Part shown: one piece after another, positions 26,341 through 40,200 of the stretch | How positions within the stretch are numbered: position 1 is the stretch's first letter | How the letters are laid out: each line of letters begins with the position of its first letter | DNA from: Apostichopus japonicus | Taxonomy: Eukaryota > Echinodermata > Holothuroidea > Aspidochirotida > Stichopodidae | Direction of reading: 5' to 3' | DNA length: 64,000 nucleotides | NCBI RefSeq assembly: GCF_037975245.1 | Contig: NC_092568.1 | Coordinates: 11,743,501-11,807,500, forward strand | Program-made: the position numbers and the translations under genes | Notes under the pieces: model-generated | Told to the model about the DNA's origin: nothing | The model's database searches: none | What the model saw: only the letters and a program-made list of their open reading frames with translations

Positions 26341-28689
26341 TCCTAATTTAAACACGATGAAAGGATAGGTTTATGCAATTCTGATTGATAACATTAATTT
26401 TTAGTGCATATTGGTCACGTGACGTAATTTTGAAAACTTTTCGCGAATTATTATTCGCAAAACTGATAGAAATGTACCGTTTCGTTTACCTTTCGCAACC
26501 GAAATGTCTCTCTTTAGCTTATTATGTTACAGTACGCGTATGGTATTGCGTAATACAGTATTTCGTTGTTCTGTATAAACACAGAATATGTTGCACATAT
26601 ATGCATTCATAAATGTTATAAATGACGATAAATTGGACAAGGTATAGATATCTTGCTGAGTTACTCAGATCACGACGGCAGCATGTCCTGTACATTAGAG
26701 AAGGGTGAGACAATAAAGGCCAACGTCGTAATCATGTCCTGGGAATGTTTATTCGTTAATTAGGCAATGAAGCAGTGACTTAATCTTTCATTTCAAAGGA
26801 GGGGCGGAGCGTTCGTCTGCGGCAAACTCCTGTAAAGAATGCCCAGCTTCTCATGAATAAGCCACCCAAACCGTATGTGGAGTTTGTATTCCCTTTCGAA
26901 AGGGACTCGTAATATTTCAAACTTTGATATTATAAATTTTGAGTAATGCGAACTTGTGAATATACATTACGTTTTTTTTACGAAGTTATTGTCACCAACA
27001 TAGCTCGCTTCTTCTAGGATTTTAATCCTCACTGCAGCCGATTCAAATTCATAAATACACGTCTGGATGTCCAAATTAAAATATGACAATATTAGTATGA
27101 ACAACTGTTCCTTCCGCTTTTGTTACTTTGAAGGATTAAGACTCCACGGTAGTTGTTGAAAAGTCAGTGATAATCGTCAGGATGTATACTATTTGTAATA
27201 TATTAAAAATTCATGCGACTCTTCTTTAAACAAGCAATAATTGTTACAAACGAAAATTGTTATGTTATTTATCTTCACTTTGAATGAGTGTTGAAGCCAT
27301 GTATCAACGTCAGAATGTCATATTTGGAATGTGGTATGAATTCATGAAACTTCATTTTTGTACCTCAAATGAACATTTTTCTAAGCCTTGTCGGTTTATT
27401 CATTTTCATATGATTATTAAGGACATTTAGACTCCACGGAAATCGTTGTGAAGGCAGAGATGAACTCCCAAAAGCTGAAAGCTATAACAGATTCATGAGA
27501 CTCTTCTTTAAAGAATCAATTAATGATCAACGAAAGTTCTTATACTGTTTTTCTCGCTTTGAAGGAGATTCGAAGTCAGGTATAACCTCTTTTTTTTTTG
27601 CCTCAAATGAACATTTTTCTAAGGCTATAGACTTGTGGTATTATTCATTTTTGAGTCAAAATTGAAAACTTTTAAAATCTTTCTAATAATACAACTTTGC
27701 GATACAGCGATGTTTAAGCCAGTACGGTATATACTCGATTCATACACTATATGTTCCCTAGCATAAGAACAGGTTTTTGCGTTACTTAGAGGGAAGGTGT
27801 GACAATGTTATAAAAGTGCCCAAAAAATGGACAATTTTGTTGCCTTTTAATCAGAATCACTTGTTTATTATCTCACTATTGACACTTTAAGGTTCTGTCA
27901 AAATGTTAAGATCTTTCGCTGAAATTCTGCAGCAATTTATTATCTTGCTGTACAATGTTGAAAATGATGATATTATGATGCCAGCGTAATTCATCATATT
28001 TTACATCAACAAAATTATTAGATTTAGGAATGTATCATTTGTTGCTAATTGTCAATATATTGTTGCTATATTCAATATTATGCTGCATTGAAGATGACTT
28101 TCTGGGGAAGGCTTGCGTTTGATACTATTGTTTAGTATTATGTAATAGTTCTAGCGTTTTCGCTGCATTAGGCAGACCTAGTCCTTAGGAAAGAAAGGAC
28201 GACTTTATAACTGTGTTAACACGTCATGCTTATATTTGTAAAAGGAGCAGCCGAGTCCGACGCCAGTACTTGGTCAGTTGTCTATATCTTTATTTTAAGC
28301 TGTATCTGTCTGTTAAACGCCGGTCAAAGTACCCGTTATTGCTGCTATGTTATATGTTATGCCTGGAAAGAAATGATATTTCAGTTTCATCGATAGCCTA
28401 CTTATTAGTTTGGTACTGTGTCTTGTGTCTGTGTGTACCCTCCATTCCTTCTCGCTTCATCACACTGGCCGTACCTGAGCATTTAATCATTTTGTTGTAA
28501 ATTGCTACTATATTTACCGTCGGAAAGGTCTTAACATTTTGACGACCACTTAACCATGTTTCCATGCAGTAACATCTTAACGTGATGTTTATTGTTATTT
28601 GCATTGTTTATGTACGAAACGCTTTGGCGTCAGTTCTAAATAGAGTAATATCATGAAAATACTAGCACTATCCTCTTTATCTTGAGGAG

Positions 28690-29660
28690 AAGTTGAATAA
28701 GTAGCATACACGTTGGGGAAATTGTGAGCATAAATAGGATGACATTAATATATAAATTGTGAGTATATATCTGCCGCTATTAACATATGTATTGTGAGCA
28801 TATATGGTTTATATAGACATATAAATTGTGAACATATTGATATATAAATTGTGAGCATATATAGGCCGATATTAACATATACATTGGAAGCATATATGTT
28901 TATATTGATATATAAATTGTGCGCATTTATAGGCTCATGTTTATACATAAATTGTTAGCATAATAGGCTTAAATAAATATAAAAATTGTGAGCATATATA
29001 GGCTTACATTAACATATACACTGTGATCATGGGTTTATATTGATAAATAATTTGTGAGCATATATAGGATTATATTGATATATCAATTGTGAGCATATAT
29101 AGGATTATATTGATATATAAATTGTGAGCATATTGGATTATATTGATGTATAAATTGTGAGCATTTATAGGATTATATTGATGATAAATTGTGAGCTTAT
29201 ATAGGCTTATATTGATATATAAATTGTGAGCATATATAGGATTATATTGATGATAAATTGTGAGCTTGTATAGGCTTATATTGATATATAAATTGTGAGC
29301 ATATATAGGATTATATTGATGATAAATTGTGAGCTTATATAGGCTTATATTGATATATAAATTGTGAGCATAATGTAGTTTTATATTGATATATAAATTG
29401 TTGGCTAATATGGGCTAATATTAATATATAAATTGTGAGAATATATAGGCTTATATTGATTTATAAAATATGAGCATATAGAGGCTTATATTAATGTATA
29501 AATTATGAACATGTATTGTCTTATATATTTATATATAAATTGTGAGCATATATAGGCCCATGTTAATATATGAATTGTGAGCGTATACAGGCTTATATTG
29601 ATATTCGGTGGGGTATTGTGATCATATATAGGTTTATATTGATATTTACATTTGAGTAGA
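28690..29660. repeat. AT-rich satellite in first B flank
   Basis: About 33-35 bp tandem units around ATATAAATTGTGAGCATATA plus TAGGCTTATATTGAT, with higher-order pairs in the 29070-29370 part (long unit alternating with a GATGATAAATTGTGAGCTT unit). Confidence 0.92.
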
Positions 29661-30146
29661 ATGGATTATCTCCTGTTTATTAGCGTGACGGGAGGATAGC
29701 GCTAGATAACGTTTTGAAGATTTCTGAATTTACAGGAGTTTCTCTGTAACAATGCTTAATACATTTAGGATGACCAAGGATGGGTAAATGTAAGTTATGC
29801 GGTTGTGGTTGTATGTCCTCGCGGAGAAGGATAAAGTGCTTGTCATCCCTCCCTTGAGAAAACGTGTAAAACAGTGTGATATGAACAATGAAAAGGGACG
29901 ATAGATAACTGAGTTTTGTTTTCTGTGCGTGATTCAGATTTGAGTTGGAAGTCTTTCAAATGTAATCCAGTAACATTTTCAGGAGAGCACCGCTGCGCAT
30001 AATCAGGATTCACTCTACCATTACATAAACAATCCACGTCAGAGAGGTGAACGTCTTAATCTCAGTTCTAATATTGACAGCCTGGTCTCAGTGTCACGGG
30101 TCGTTACCACGACAGACAGGTTAAACGTGGATCCTTGTTTCCCTCC

Positions 30147-31297
30147 GAGTAACTGAATGATAACGCTACGGAGTGACCACAATGACGTGTTTCTTACGTA
30201 TAAACTACTATAACCAATTTAGATGTATAAACTGCAAGGTTAACGGCTCTTTTATATAATAATCAAAACTATTAAATATATATACGTGAATTGTCAATGC
30301 TAATTGGGCTCTCCAATTAATGGGCGCGGAGAACGACAATATACTGTATATGCAAGTCTGCACTTCGCTAGCGTAAACTCGTAATAGTAGTAATAACAGT
30401 AAGGCTCTGACCCGAAATGTGATATGTTTATTATCCATTGCAATAATTTACCTACGAGTCTAAAGGCAACCACTGCCCTCCGCCCGTTATTTCCGTATCC
30501 CTTGGTTATCTAACGTGTGAATAAACAAAAAAGAACCGATGCTTTAATGTGCGGTAATGAGCTGTGGTTCATTATGCAATTCGTCTTTAATTGTGTTGTT
30601 GAATTTTGCCTATAACACTTTGTTAAATTGATTTCTGTTTAATTAACATATTTTAGATGGAAAGGGGGGGGAGGGATCGGGCCAGAAAGAGATGGTGGGG
30701 GGAGTGTATGGGTAGAGACGAGCCCCGTAGTAGTCATCTACTGTTAACGCAAAAGTCCAGAGAAATCCCAAAAATTTCATTCACTTTTTGCGATGTTAAA
30801 TAACAACATAAAATCGAAGTCAAAGAACAGCTTGTGTGATTCCTTTTTAAACTTGAACACAAAATAAAGTATAGCCATTCAATGAATGTTATGAGGGAAT
30901 GTTGTCGTATTCACACAGGGAAGATTTCTTGTGATTTTATATGTGTGTGTTTTATATGCCTAGATTCCACCCTTGTCATAAAACATACAACGTAATAGAA
31001 AGAAGCGAAAGGAACGAGTTACGGATAAAAACGATATATTTGACGATTACAACGAAACAAACACATCGCGAAACAAAGCATAGCTGAATATATCAATATG
31101 AGTGATAGGAAGTTGATGACGTCATGGTTACCAAGGAATCACATCCGGCCAGTGATCTGATGTAGTATGGATGGGCACACATCGAGATTCTTCGACATCC
31201 AACCAGTGGATATGAGACTTTATACCGTTCCTCAACACCACCCGACCCTTCACGTACCCGAGTCTCACCCCTACCCCTACCCCGGGGGTAAAAGTCA
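30147..31297. other. 3' flank and 3' UTR region of gene 3
   Basis: Homologous to 13910-15141 and nearly identical to 48185-49345. Contains a G-rich run near 30663-30680 and a TTTATT near 30426 that reads AATAAA on the gene strand. No further gene seen. Confidence 0.5.
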
Positions 31298-34200
31298 TCA
31301 GCACTGCAGGTAAAGGTGACGATCATCTGTTATGAAATGAAAAAAAGAAAGAAGAATGACACCTCAAAAATAAATTGTGCAGAAGAAGTTCGTGTACCTA
31401 TACGGTCCATGAATAGTTCAGATAATTACTTATACTAGTTTGGAATGTGAAATGAAGAAGTAATTACAGTTTAGGTCCTCATTAGGGACTCGCCCTTCAA
31501 AACAAAGCTGCCTTTGGAACTGACAAAAAGTGACGAAGAAAATTTTACTAACATCGCAGAGAAAAGTATACAGTATATATACATATTCTGTATTATGCTA
31601 TCTTACGTTAACCACACAGTATTGTAAACGTGTAATGTATTCCATTAAGTGATGAAAATGTCTCTAAATTGATATTTGCTCATTTTAATTATCTAATAAT
31701 GTATATTGATAATGTAAACATGTATCATACCATTAGTGAACACGTCGTCTCCTTTCCCTGCTGGGTAGGTTTGTTTGATGAAGAAAAAACCGTCTGTTGG
31801 TAAATAAGAGGATCGTCAATGTCAATATTACAGTGGCTGTGAAAACGTAATCTCAGAAAGGTCAAAGGTCAATATGACTAGTTAAAATCTTTATTCGTTA
31901 AAGAAACCTTGTTCAGGCGTTTATTGCTTTCATTTACTATAAGATATTTTATGGATAAAGGAAATAGAATCAGTGGTTGCTCGGGAGGGGGGGGGGACTG
32001 AGGGGGATGGCCCCTTCCTCCATAGTCAGTGGAAGGAAGCCTCAGTGAGGGGATATTCAGTCGGAAAAGTATAACACCACTCTTCTGGGCCCACTGACGT
32101 CCCGAGGTGTAGAAACAGGGGTTATGGGGTGAACGGGCCGCTTTTCAGACACACTCAGAAATTCAAAAGTATTTATCGTTATAAGCACAAAACTTACTTT
32201 CGACGGAATTATATACATGATAGTCTAAACGTTAAAGTCTAAATATACCTCAGAATGCATCATTTATTTGATGGATGCACATTTCATACTTATTCGAGAG
32301 TCGGCTTCAAAGACAACAGGGCTACACCCCTTCCTTTAAGAACCCTTGATCCGCCTCTGGTCATTCTGCGGTCATGCCCCTAAGTAAATCAGTCTGGGCA
32401 AATATAGCAATTAACCCCCCCCCCCCCCCATCTTTGAAATCCTGTGCACGTCTGCTGATGTAGCTCAAGGAGTAGCCATGGTAAAAGTGTTTAAAATAAT
32501 CATAAATATGTTATAGTCCAGTCAATATTTAAACCTTTGTTACAGAATAAAGTACTTAGGCCTACTTTAAGTAAATGGAATCTTTTGAAGTAAATATACA
32601 AACCTGATTGTCGTAGGTCTATCTCCTCAGCCTGGTATTCGTAACTTCCATCTATTTAATAAATATATATTTAAATAGTTATAGCAAAGGACAGACTGTT
32701 ACCCCGAGTTGCTCCATAAACATTCATTAACGGCGAAAATAAAGACGCATGCGTATACTTCTCATCGATAAATAGAAGACAATACTTCCAAGTATGATTG
32801 TATATAATTTTCATATTATTCTTATATCTCGATACTCGATAGCATACTTCGTAGGGAATTTTAATATTTCGATCGAACGAATTAAGAAAATTCAATCTTG
32901 ATGATTTTTTTGTCAATGTTTGTTACAATTATTGTTTTAAGTGATTTGGATGATAATGTTATGAATGTTTCTAACATGGCTATACATATATTGTTCAATT
33001 GAGATGAGTAAATTATTACCATTCGTAGTCGTTTCCAACAAACTGTGGCTGTAGTAAGTATCATCTATGAACAAGAAAATACAAAATTAATTTATTTGTT
33101 TTCAATCGGCCTATGATGGAGAACAAAGGAAACATCGTGAGATATTTATACGGTTATATTTTAATTGCCAGGACTTGGCCTTTAGAAAGGTTCTGCCTGC
33201 CCCTCCCCTAGAAAGGCATTGCCACCCTCACCCCCTAAAATATACAATGAATGACTACAGGGTTGCATTAGGGATGGTTTTGTTCGCTTTTTAGATGAAC
33301 CCTTAACTTTAATAGAGATACAAACTCTCACAGAAGAGTAACGTTAACGTATATTTGCATAATCGATTCATAATTACCTGTGCGGGTCGATTGGTTTGAT
33401 GACGTCACTACAGTGGATGAAACTCCATCTATATATAAGACAAGGATATGGTATTAGAAGGGCACTTCTAAAAAGCAAATGAACAAAGCAACACCAACAA
33501 CGTATTATATAGCCTACTGTGATATCCCTTGACCATGATGGGATATATATCGGTAAAAGCGAGAAGGTATCATAAATTTATTGATCTATATTTATTAATA
33601 TTGAGAGATTCACGATCCTCAGAGGAAATACATTGTTCGATATTAATTAATTATGATACGAGTATTAACTGTAATATATCACTAAATGACTGAATCAATA
33701 ATAGTTCTGATAAAAATCACTCACCAGTTGAGATTCGCTGATCCTGATATACTGTAGTTGTGACATCATCATCTGGAAGTAAATACAAAAGGTTTAGAAG
33801 TTATTATTATATTTTCATATCTGTAAGCCTCGGGACACAAACTTAATAAAATAAAATTGTTACTTCAAGTGATTCACATTTTCATATTTACCGTACCTGA
33901 TACAGTAGGTACATAGCATTATGAAACAATAGAAACAAGAGTGTGAAAGGTTAAACTGGTTTTCTTGACATTTACTTTATTACTTAATAAGACTATTACT
34001 TTCGTCAATATTAGTTTACATAAAAATAGCATAGACATTAAGGTTAACGGTCTTTACTAAACCATACCTGATACAGTTTCCCCCGAGCCCCACTGAGTTT
34101 GAGTCTGACAGGATGTCCCGTCTGAGGATAAAAGATTTAAATCAAGTTCATTTCAAAACTTGTAACACCTCTTTATTGTCATTCGGTTCATGTGTTCGTA

Positions 34201-37200
34201 TTTTTATCCTACTTTACAGAAAAACTGTTTATAGTACATATAATGCATATATTTCGGTCAGTATAGCAAATTTAATACCAAAATACGGAAACATAACAAC
34301 ATAACAACAAATAAAATAAATTTAATATACGAGTTTCGAATAGAACTTGATTATTTATCTTTAACTTTATGAAGAGCAGATCTTGTTATGTAAAGATTAA
34401 TTTCATTCATATTTTATATAAATAAATCTAACTCACCACTAACACTGGTCTGCAAACTGAATTGTTTGTTTGTTGTTGTTTGCTTTCCAGCTAAAACAAG
34501 AAGGGAAACAAATTATAAATGTTTAAACTTTACTGTTTGGCGTTCCATAAACTCTAAAAGCAATAATGGATTGACAATAGGAAGGTTATATATGTATTCA
34601 CGACATTATCAAAGGTATGGATTTCTTTCTATCGATGTGCGATCGTATATCAATGCATGTATATCAATGACAGAGGTACATAGCTACTTACCTACTACAG
34701 TGTTATCAGTGATGTGGCTAAGCTCTTCCTTGCCAATCCCAAAAACTGTGAACGAGGAGAGTAATTTACAACAAATTATGGATTAGTTAATAATTACAAG
34801 TATAACCGTATCGATATTATACTGAAGCATTGTGAGTTAAAACTTCCTCGATTATGTTTTGTGCAGTGATGAAGAGTGGGGTGAATGGACTGGTGGAAAG
34901 ATGGGGAAATTTGATAAACACATTATTATGTTGATGAGAAGCTAATTATGTCTTATGATTGTTTCAGATTATAAATTGATTAGTAATTGGGTTGAATAAT
35001 TCATAAAAATAAGATAACGGACAGTATGTTACTCACCAGAGTAATCAGACTGTTGAATGTCCTGTGTATGGGTGATAGTTTGTCCGTCTGTAAACACAAT
35101 ACATTACGTAACATCATAATATGACAGACTAATAGGAAAACAAAGGTATTATTAATGCATCAGAATATATGATGTATAAGATAAGTTGTCATTTAATATT
35201 CATGGTTCCTTATCATTATTATTAAAATATATTTGAAATTACAAACCTTCGGTTTGAGTTGTTATTTTATTCGCCTTCAGTTGGTATGAAGAAACCCCAT
35301 CTGTCAGAGAAAAGAGAACAGAGGAATCCATTAATATCGCTGAAAAAAATATACGTACAGTGTCGATGACTTTAAGGCTATATAATATGTCTACTTGCTG
35401 TCATAGTCAAGGAGTCGAATCCTTCCCACACCACTGTTTATCCCCTTCTTAACCTCCAGATGATACAGTATATATTGGGGATAATGTACCCCCACCCCCC
35501 CCCGCCAAATGAATCTCCAAAGAGAAACACCTTGACACGGACATGTAACACATTATGACGGTACTTACCAGTCCAATAGTACATGTATTTGGTGGCTGTC
35601 TTGGTACCGGTTGGATCTGAAAGAAATATGAAGAAGCATTTTGAAGTAATAATTTAAATAGTGTGGGTTAGAATTTAAAATAAAACTCAATCAAAACTCC
35701 TTGATGTAAACAAACAATCTATTTTTCTCACCTGTTAGAGTTTCCTCGGTGTTTTGGATCTGATCAGGGCCTGGAAGAGTGTCAAATTATGTTATATTAG
35801 AAAACAGTCAAGAAGACTTTTATTACACAAATCTCAGGTTTATTAGCTTGAGTAGAAATTATAGAAAGATTAATATTTAAATTTTTCAAATCAATTGAGT
35901 ATTAACCTTTCTTGCGCACAATACGTAATTCATTTTCACTCAATACTCACCAGTTGCACTTTTGAAGGTATACTGGTAGTAAGTCAGGGTGTAACCTGAA
36001 AAATGAAAAATGTGACTTTTCTCGTCAAAATGTTTTACCTACTGCATGGTAAATATTAAATACGGGACTGCAGAGACTTCCACAAGTGACCCCAGCCCCG
36101 TTACATACAGTCTTGAAAAGAAGATATGCCTAAATACTTTAATATATTGTAACCATATATTATAGCCTACCGACTACAGTGAGTGTTACTTTACCTTCAC
36201 ATCTCGTTGTTGTGGTCTGTTGAGTGTGCTGGCCCTGAATATCTGCAGCGTGAATAAAAATGGCTAAACTTTTAAAAATAAAGTTAAAATCATTTTTTTT
36301 TGACAACGATAGTATGTTTTCTTTCCTTTTTTCTAGGTTTACTTATTGGCGATGTAATGTGCATCAAGTTCTTTTTCTCAAGTTCCATGCAATGCAGTAT
36401 TGACTACAAGCATATCGTTTATAATATACAAAAATCACGAAAATTATGAAGTACTGAATGGAAACAAAATATATCTTACCAGACCAGGTAGAGGTAGTAT
36501 CATCTTGTTGATGCATCTCGAAGGCAGCAGGGGTCGTGTACTGCTCGACTACAAAATAATATATATAATCAAGTTATGGTCTGACGAAAAATATTAAATT
36601 GTAAATGGTTTTTATATTCAATATCTTTAGTATACTAATCACAAAAGAATTTCACGTGAAATTCAAACAATCCAAATTATTTAAGTCTGTAGAGATATTT
36701 TAGTCTGTAGAGATATGTTAGTCTGAGAGATAATACAGTGAATCGAGGCAATAACTCGACTGACCATGACTTGCCGATTTTATGATGGAATGACTCGTGA
36801 TACAGATCACGAATGTAAGTAACCATATTTAGATTACGAATGTAAGTAACCATATACAGATCACGAATGTAAGTAACCATATTCAGAACACGAATGTAAG
36901 TAACCATATACAAAACAAGAATGTAAGTAACCATATTCAGAACACGAATGTAAGTAACCATATTCAGAACACGAATGTAAGTAACCATATTCAGAACACG
37001 AATGTAAGTAACCATATACAGAACACGAATGTAAGTAACCATATTCAGAACACGAATGTAAGTAACCATATTCAGAACACGAATGTAAGTAACCATATTC
37101 AGAACACGAATGTAAGTAACAATATACAGAACACGAATGTAAGTAACCATATTCAGAACATGAATGTAAGTAACCATATTCAGAACAGGAATGTAAGTAA

Positions 37201-40200
37201 CCATATTCAGAACAGGAATGTTAGTAACAATATTCAGAACACGAATGTAAGTAACCATATTCAGAACACGAATGTAAGTAACCATATACAGAACACGAAT
37301 GTAAGTAACCATATTCAGAACACGAATGTAAGTAACCATATTCAGAACACGAATGTAAGTAACCATATTCAGAACAGGAATGTAAGTAACCATATTCAGA
37401 ACAGGAATGTAAGTAACCATATTCAGAACAGGAATGTTAGTAACAATATTCAGAACAGGAATGTAAGTAACCATATTCAGAACACGAATGTAAGTAACCA
37501 TATACAGAACACGAATGTAAGTAACCATATTCAGAACACGAATGTAAGTAACCATATTCAGAACACGAATGTAAGTAACCATATTCAGAACAGGAATGTT
37601 AGTAACAATATTCAGAACACGAATGTAAGTAACCACATACAGAACACGAATGTAAGTAACCATATACATATCACGAATGTAAGTAACCATATCAGATTGC
37701 GAGGTCTGCATTCTGATGTTTTCTATTCGGCAGTGAAGTGAATAGAAGGGGGAATGGGTGGATGTCATGAAGGGTGGATGAGGTGAGAGGGACGGTAACA
37801 AGAAGAGAGAGACTGAGTTTGTGTATGTGTGTTCTGATACTACAGGCATTCAGTAAAGATAACAACAAGGAAACCTTTCTTTAAAAAAACTCACCTCGAG
37901 GTAAATTAATGATCCCAAAGTAACCGCTTGGAATCAGTAACATTCTCTCAGGATCTAAAGGAAAGATTAAGTAAAAATTATAAAATATCGAATGATAAAA
38001 AAAACGGGTAGTATGCCCAAAAGTGTTTAATGAGTTTTACGTACAATCTCGTTCGCTGTCAATATTTTGGGTATACTGTACTACGTATAAAGTTCAACTT
38101 ACCGTTCTTGTGATCGAGAGGAACACATGAAGGAAGGCCTTGAATGAGGCGTTCTGTTGCAGTAAAGAAAGAAAAGAACCAACTTATATAAGCAAGAATT
38201 AACAACTATTTCAAACCGTCATCATAAAACCAGTTAAATGGTTTTGTGCATGATTTAAATGAAGTATATTTTACCCATATTTTTTTTCATTACAAGAAGT
38301 CATAGAAACTCACCTTCAAATTTTGCCAGCATAAAATCAGGATAAAGTTTTAGCTGATCTTGCATCGTAAGATCAAGATAGCCTGAATGGGAGTAAAATG
38401 CTAATTAACAACAATATAGTTTAATGTAAAGTTTGAATTTAATATATATGTGATCTTGTTTCATGAATGGTCAGCGAACAAAAATATTTGTTCATAATGA
38501 GACACTTGACTATGTGCTTTAACGTGAAAATTAGTATTCATTATGTAAAGGAAGAGATGATTACACTTACTGTTAAAAAGATCTTCACGCATGCGCAGGG
38601 TTTGCTCTATAAAAAAAAGAGAGTTTTCCATATATATGTGAAAGTGACATCATCTAAGCATTAATGGCATTAAGTGACACACGCATACACACACAAAATA
38701 AAGCAAGAACGGAAGAAGTTAAAAACATCCATGGAAACTTAAAATTATTTATGAAGTTCTAGCCCGATCAACCGTGAAAGGGCGATGAATGGTTCGGATC
38801 TTTGTAATTAGAGGGCGGTAGCAAAATGAACAGCCGTCGGTCATGGAATTGTATATGAATGCTAAGTTAATGTAAAGAGTACTGTTGAAACTAGAAAAAT
38901 AAACTTGGAGAAATACCTGATGGAAAGCAAAGAAGCGAAGAAACATTTTCTTCGGTGACGGGAAATTCCCGAGAGAAGGGTTTCCGTTTTTGATCTATGT
39001 AGATGAAAACAGTAATAAGAACGATGCTTAATTAAACTAGCTTTATTAAACATAGCTTTACTTAGAATCGAAATACAGGACTATCACGTCACCATGTACC
39101 TTGGAGGGGTGGGTGGGGGTGGAGGGGGGTTATGAGAGTGTATGGTCGTCTCATCGTTACCTTACTCAACTTGGAAGGAAAAGCAAACCAGAGAATCATA
39201 CCAGGAGAATGAATAACTATATACACATACCTTGATTTCTGAAAGTTCCTCTCCTTCCTCCAGGCCCCCTGACCTGTAAGCTACCATAGGATATACCGCC
39301 CCCCCCCTACCCAACCCATCACTTCCTGTGTAAATTATTACTGAAGGCACTGGTCAATATATGATGTTTTATTTATCTATTAAATGGATATATTAATCAC
39401 GTGATATAAATGCTCTCCCATAATTGGATGACGTAATTTGACTTTGACCTACACCTCACCTTGAAACGGAGGACGGTACCCATACCATCCTTCTGGGAGG
39501 ATGTATTGAGCTGAGGATAAAGGAAAATATATCTGACTAACTATAAAGAATGTAATCAGTTCCTTTAATGACTTGCCTTATACTTTTGTTAGTATATGGA
39601 ATCAGTTACATTGCATGCATAGTTCTGGTATAAGTCTAGCGGGTTAAATTTCAATGTTTATACCCAACTACCTATCTATCGAAAATGAACTGAGTTAAGA
39701 CATTTTCATGAGCACCTTAAAAAGCATTTTAAATTCAAATGATGTTCATCAGAGAATATTATTTGACAATTGCGTTTTATAGGTAGACGCTTTTTTCGGG
39801 CTTACAGTTCCAATAAAATCGTACACAAGCTGAATATTATATGTAAAAAACTGTAGGAATTTTATTCACAAAGAGGTTCATCAAATAGAAGCAATTTAAA
39901 AGAAATGTTTGACGAATAGAATGAAGTTTAATTCGGCTAATTGTCACATAAAGTTATTATCATGTTGTGATACGAAAGATCTCAAATAACCCGAGGAGTC
40001 TTAACTGGGATCACTTAGACTTCTGTTTCTGCTTCTGTATAGGATACTCGTTAAAACCCCTCTCGGGTATCACAATGAGGATGTTGATGTGCAGCGCAGC
40101 AGAGCTAATAATAATGCGTGGGCAATCTTGTCTAAAACACCTCAAGACTAGGGCTCTCTTTAACGGCCAAGGATTGTGTATTCCAGTCTTTTATAGTCCT

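Larger units (their letters stand above)
24055..30146. other. Type B flank between gene 2 and gene 3
   Basis: Replaces the type A sequence at the same position relative to the genes. Contains a degenerate tandem repeat (24185-24575), three diverged exon-like segments, a composite SINE (25812-26340) and an AT-rich satellite (28690-29660). No convincing gene; the open frames are short and broken between copies. Confidence 0.8.

Noticed and set aside
28690-29660. CRISPR array
   Set aside because: Repeats are contiguous AT-rich satellite units without unique spacers, in animal DNA.
32671-32916. 81-codon ORF in intron 20 of gene 3 (and 50717-50962 in gene 4) as an exon
   Set aside because: The frame is not kept in genes 1 and 2, and it lacks phase-compatible splice sites.
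36677-37849. 390-codon minus-strand ORF (MVTYIRVLN repeats) and a 193-codon plus-strand ORF as protein genes
   Set aside because: Both arise from a 27-bp minisatellite without stops; copy number and frame integrity differ in every paralog and the array lies inside an intron.
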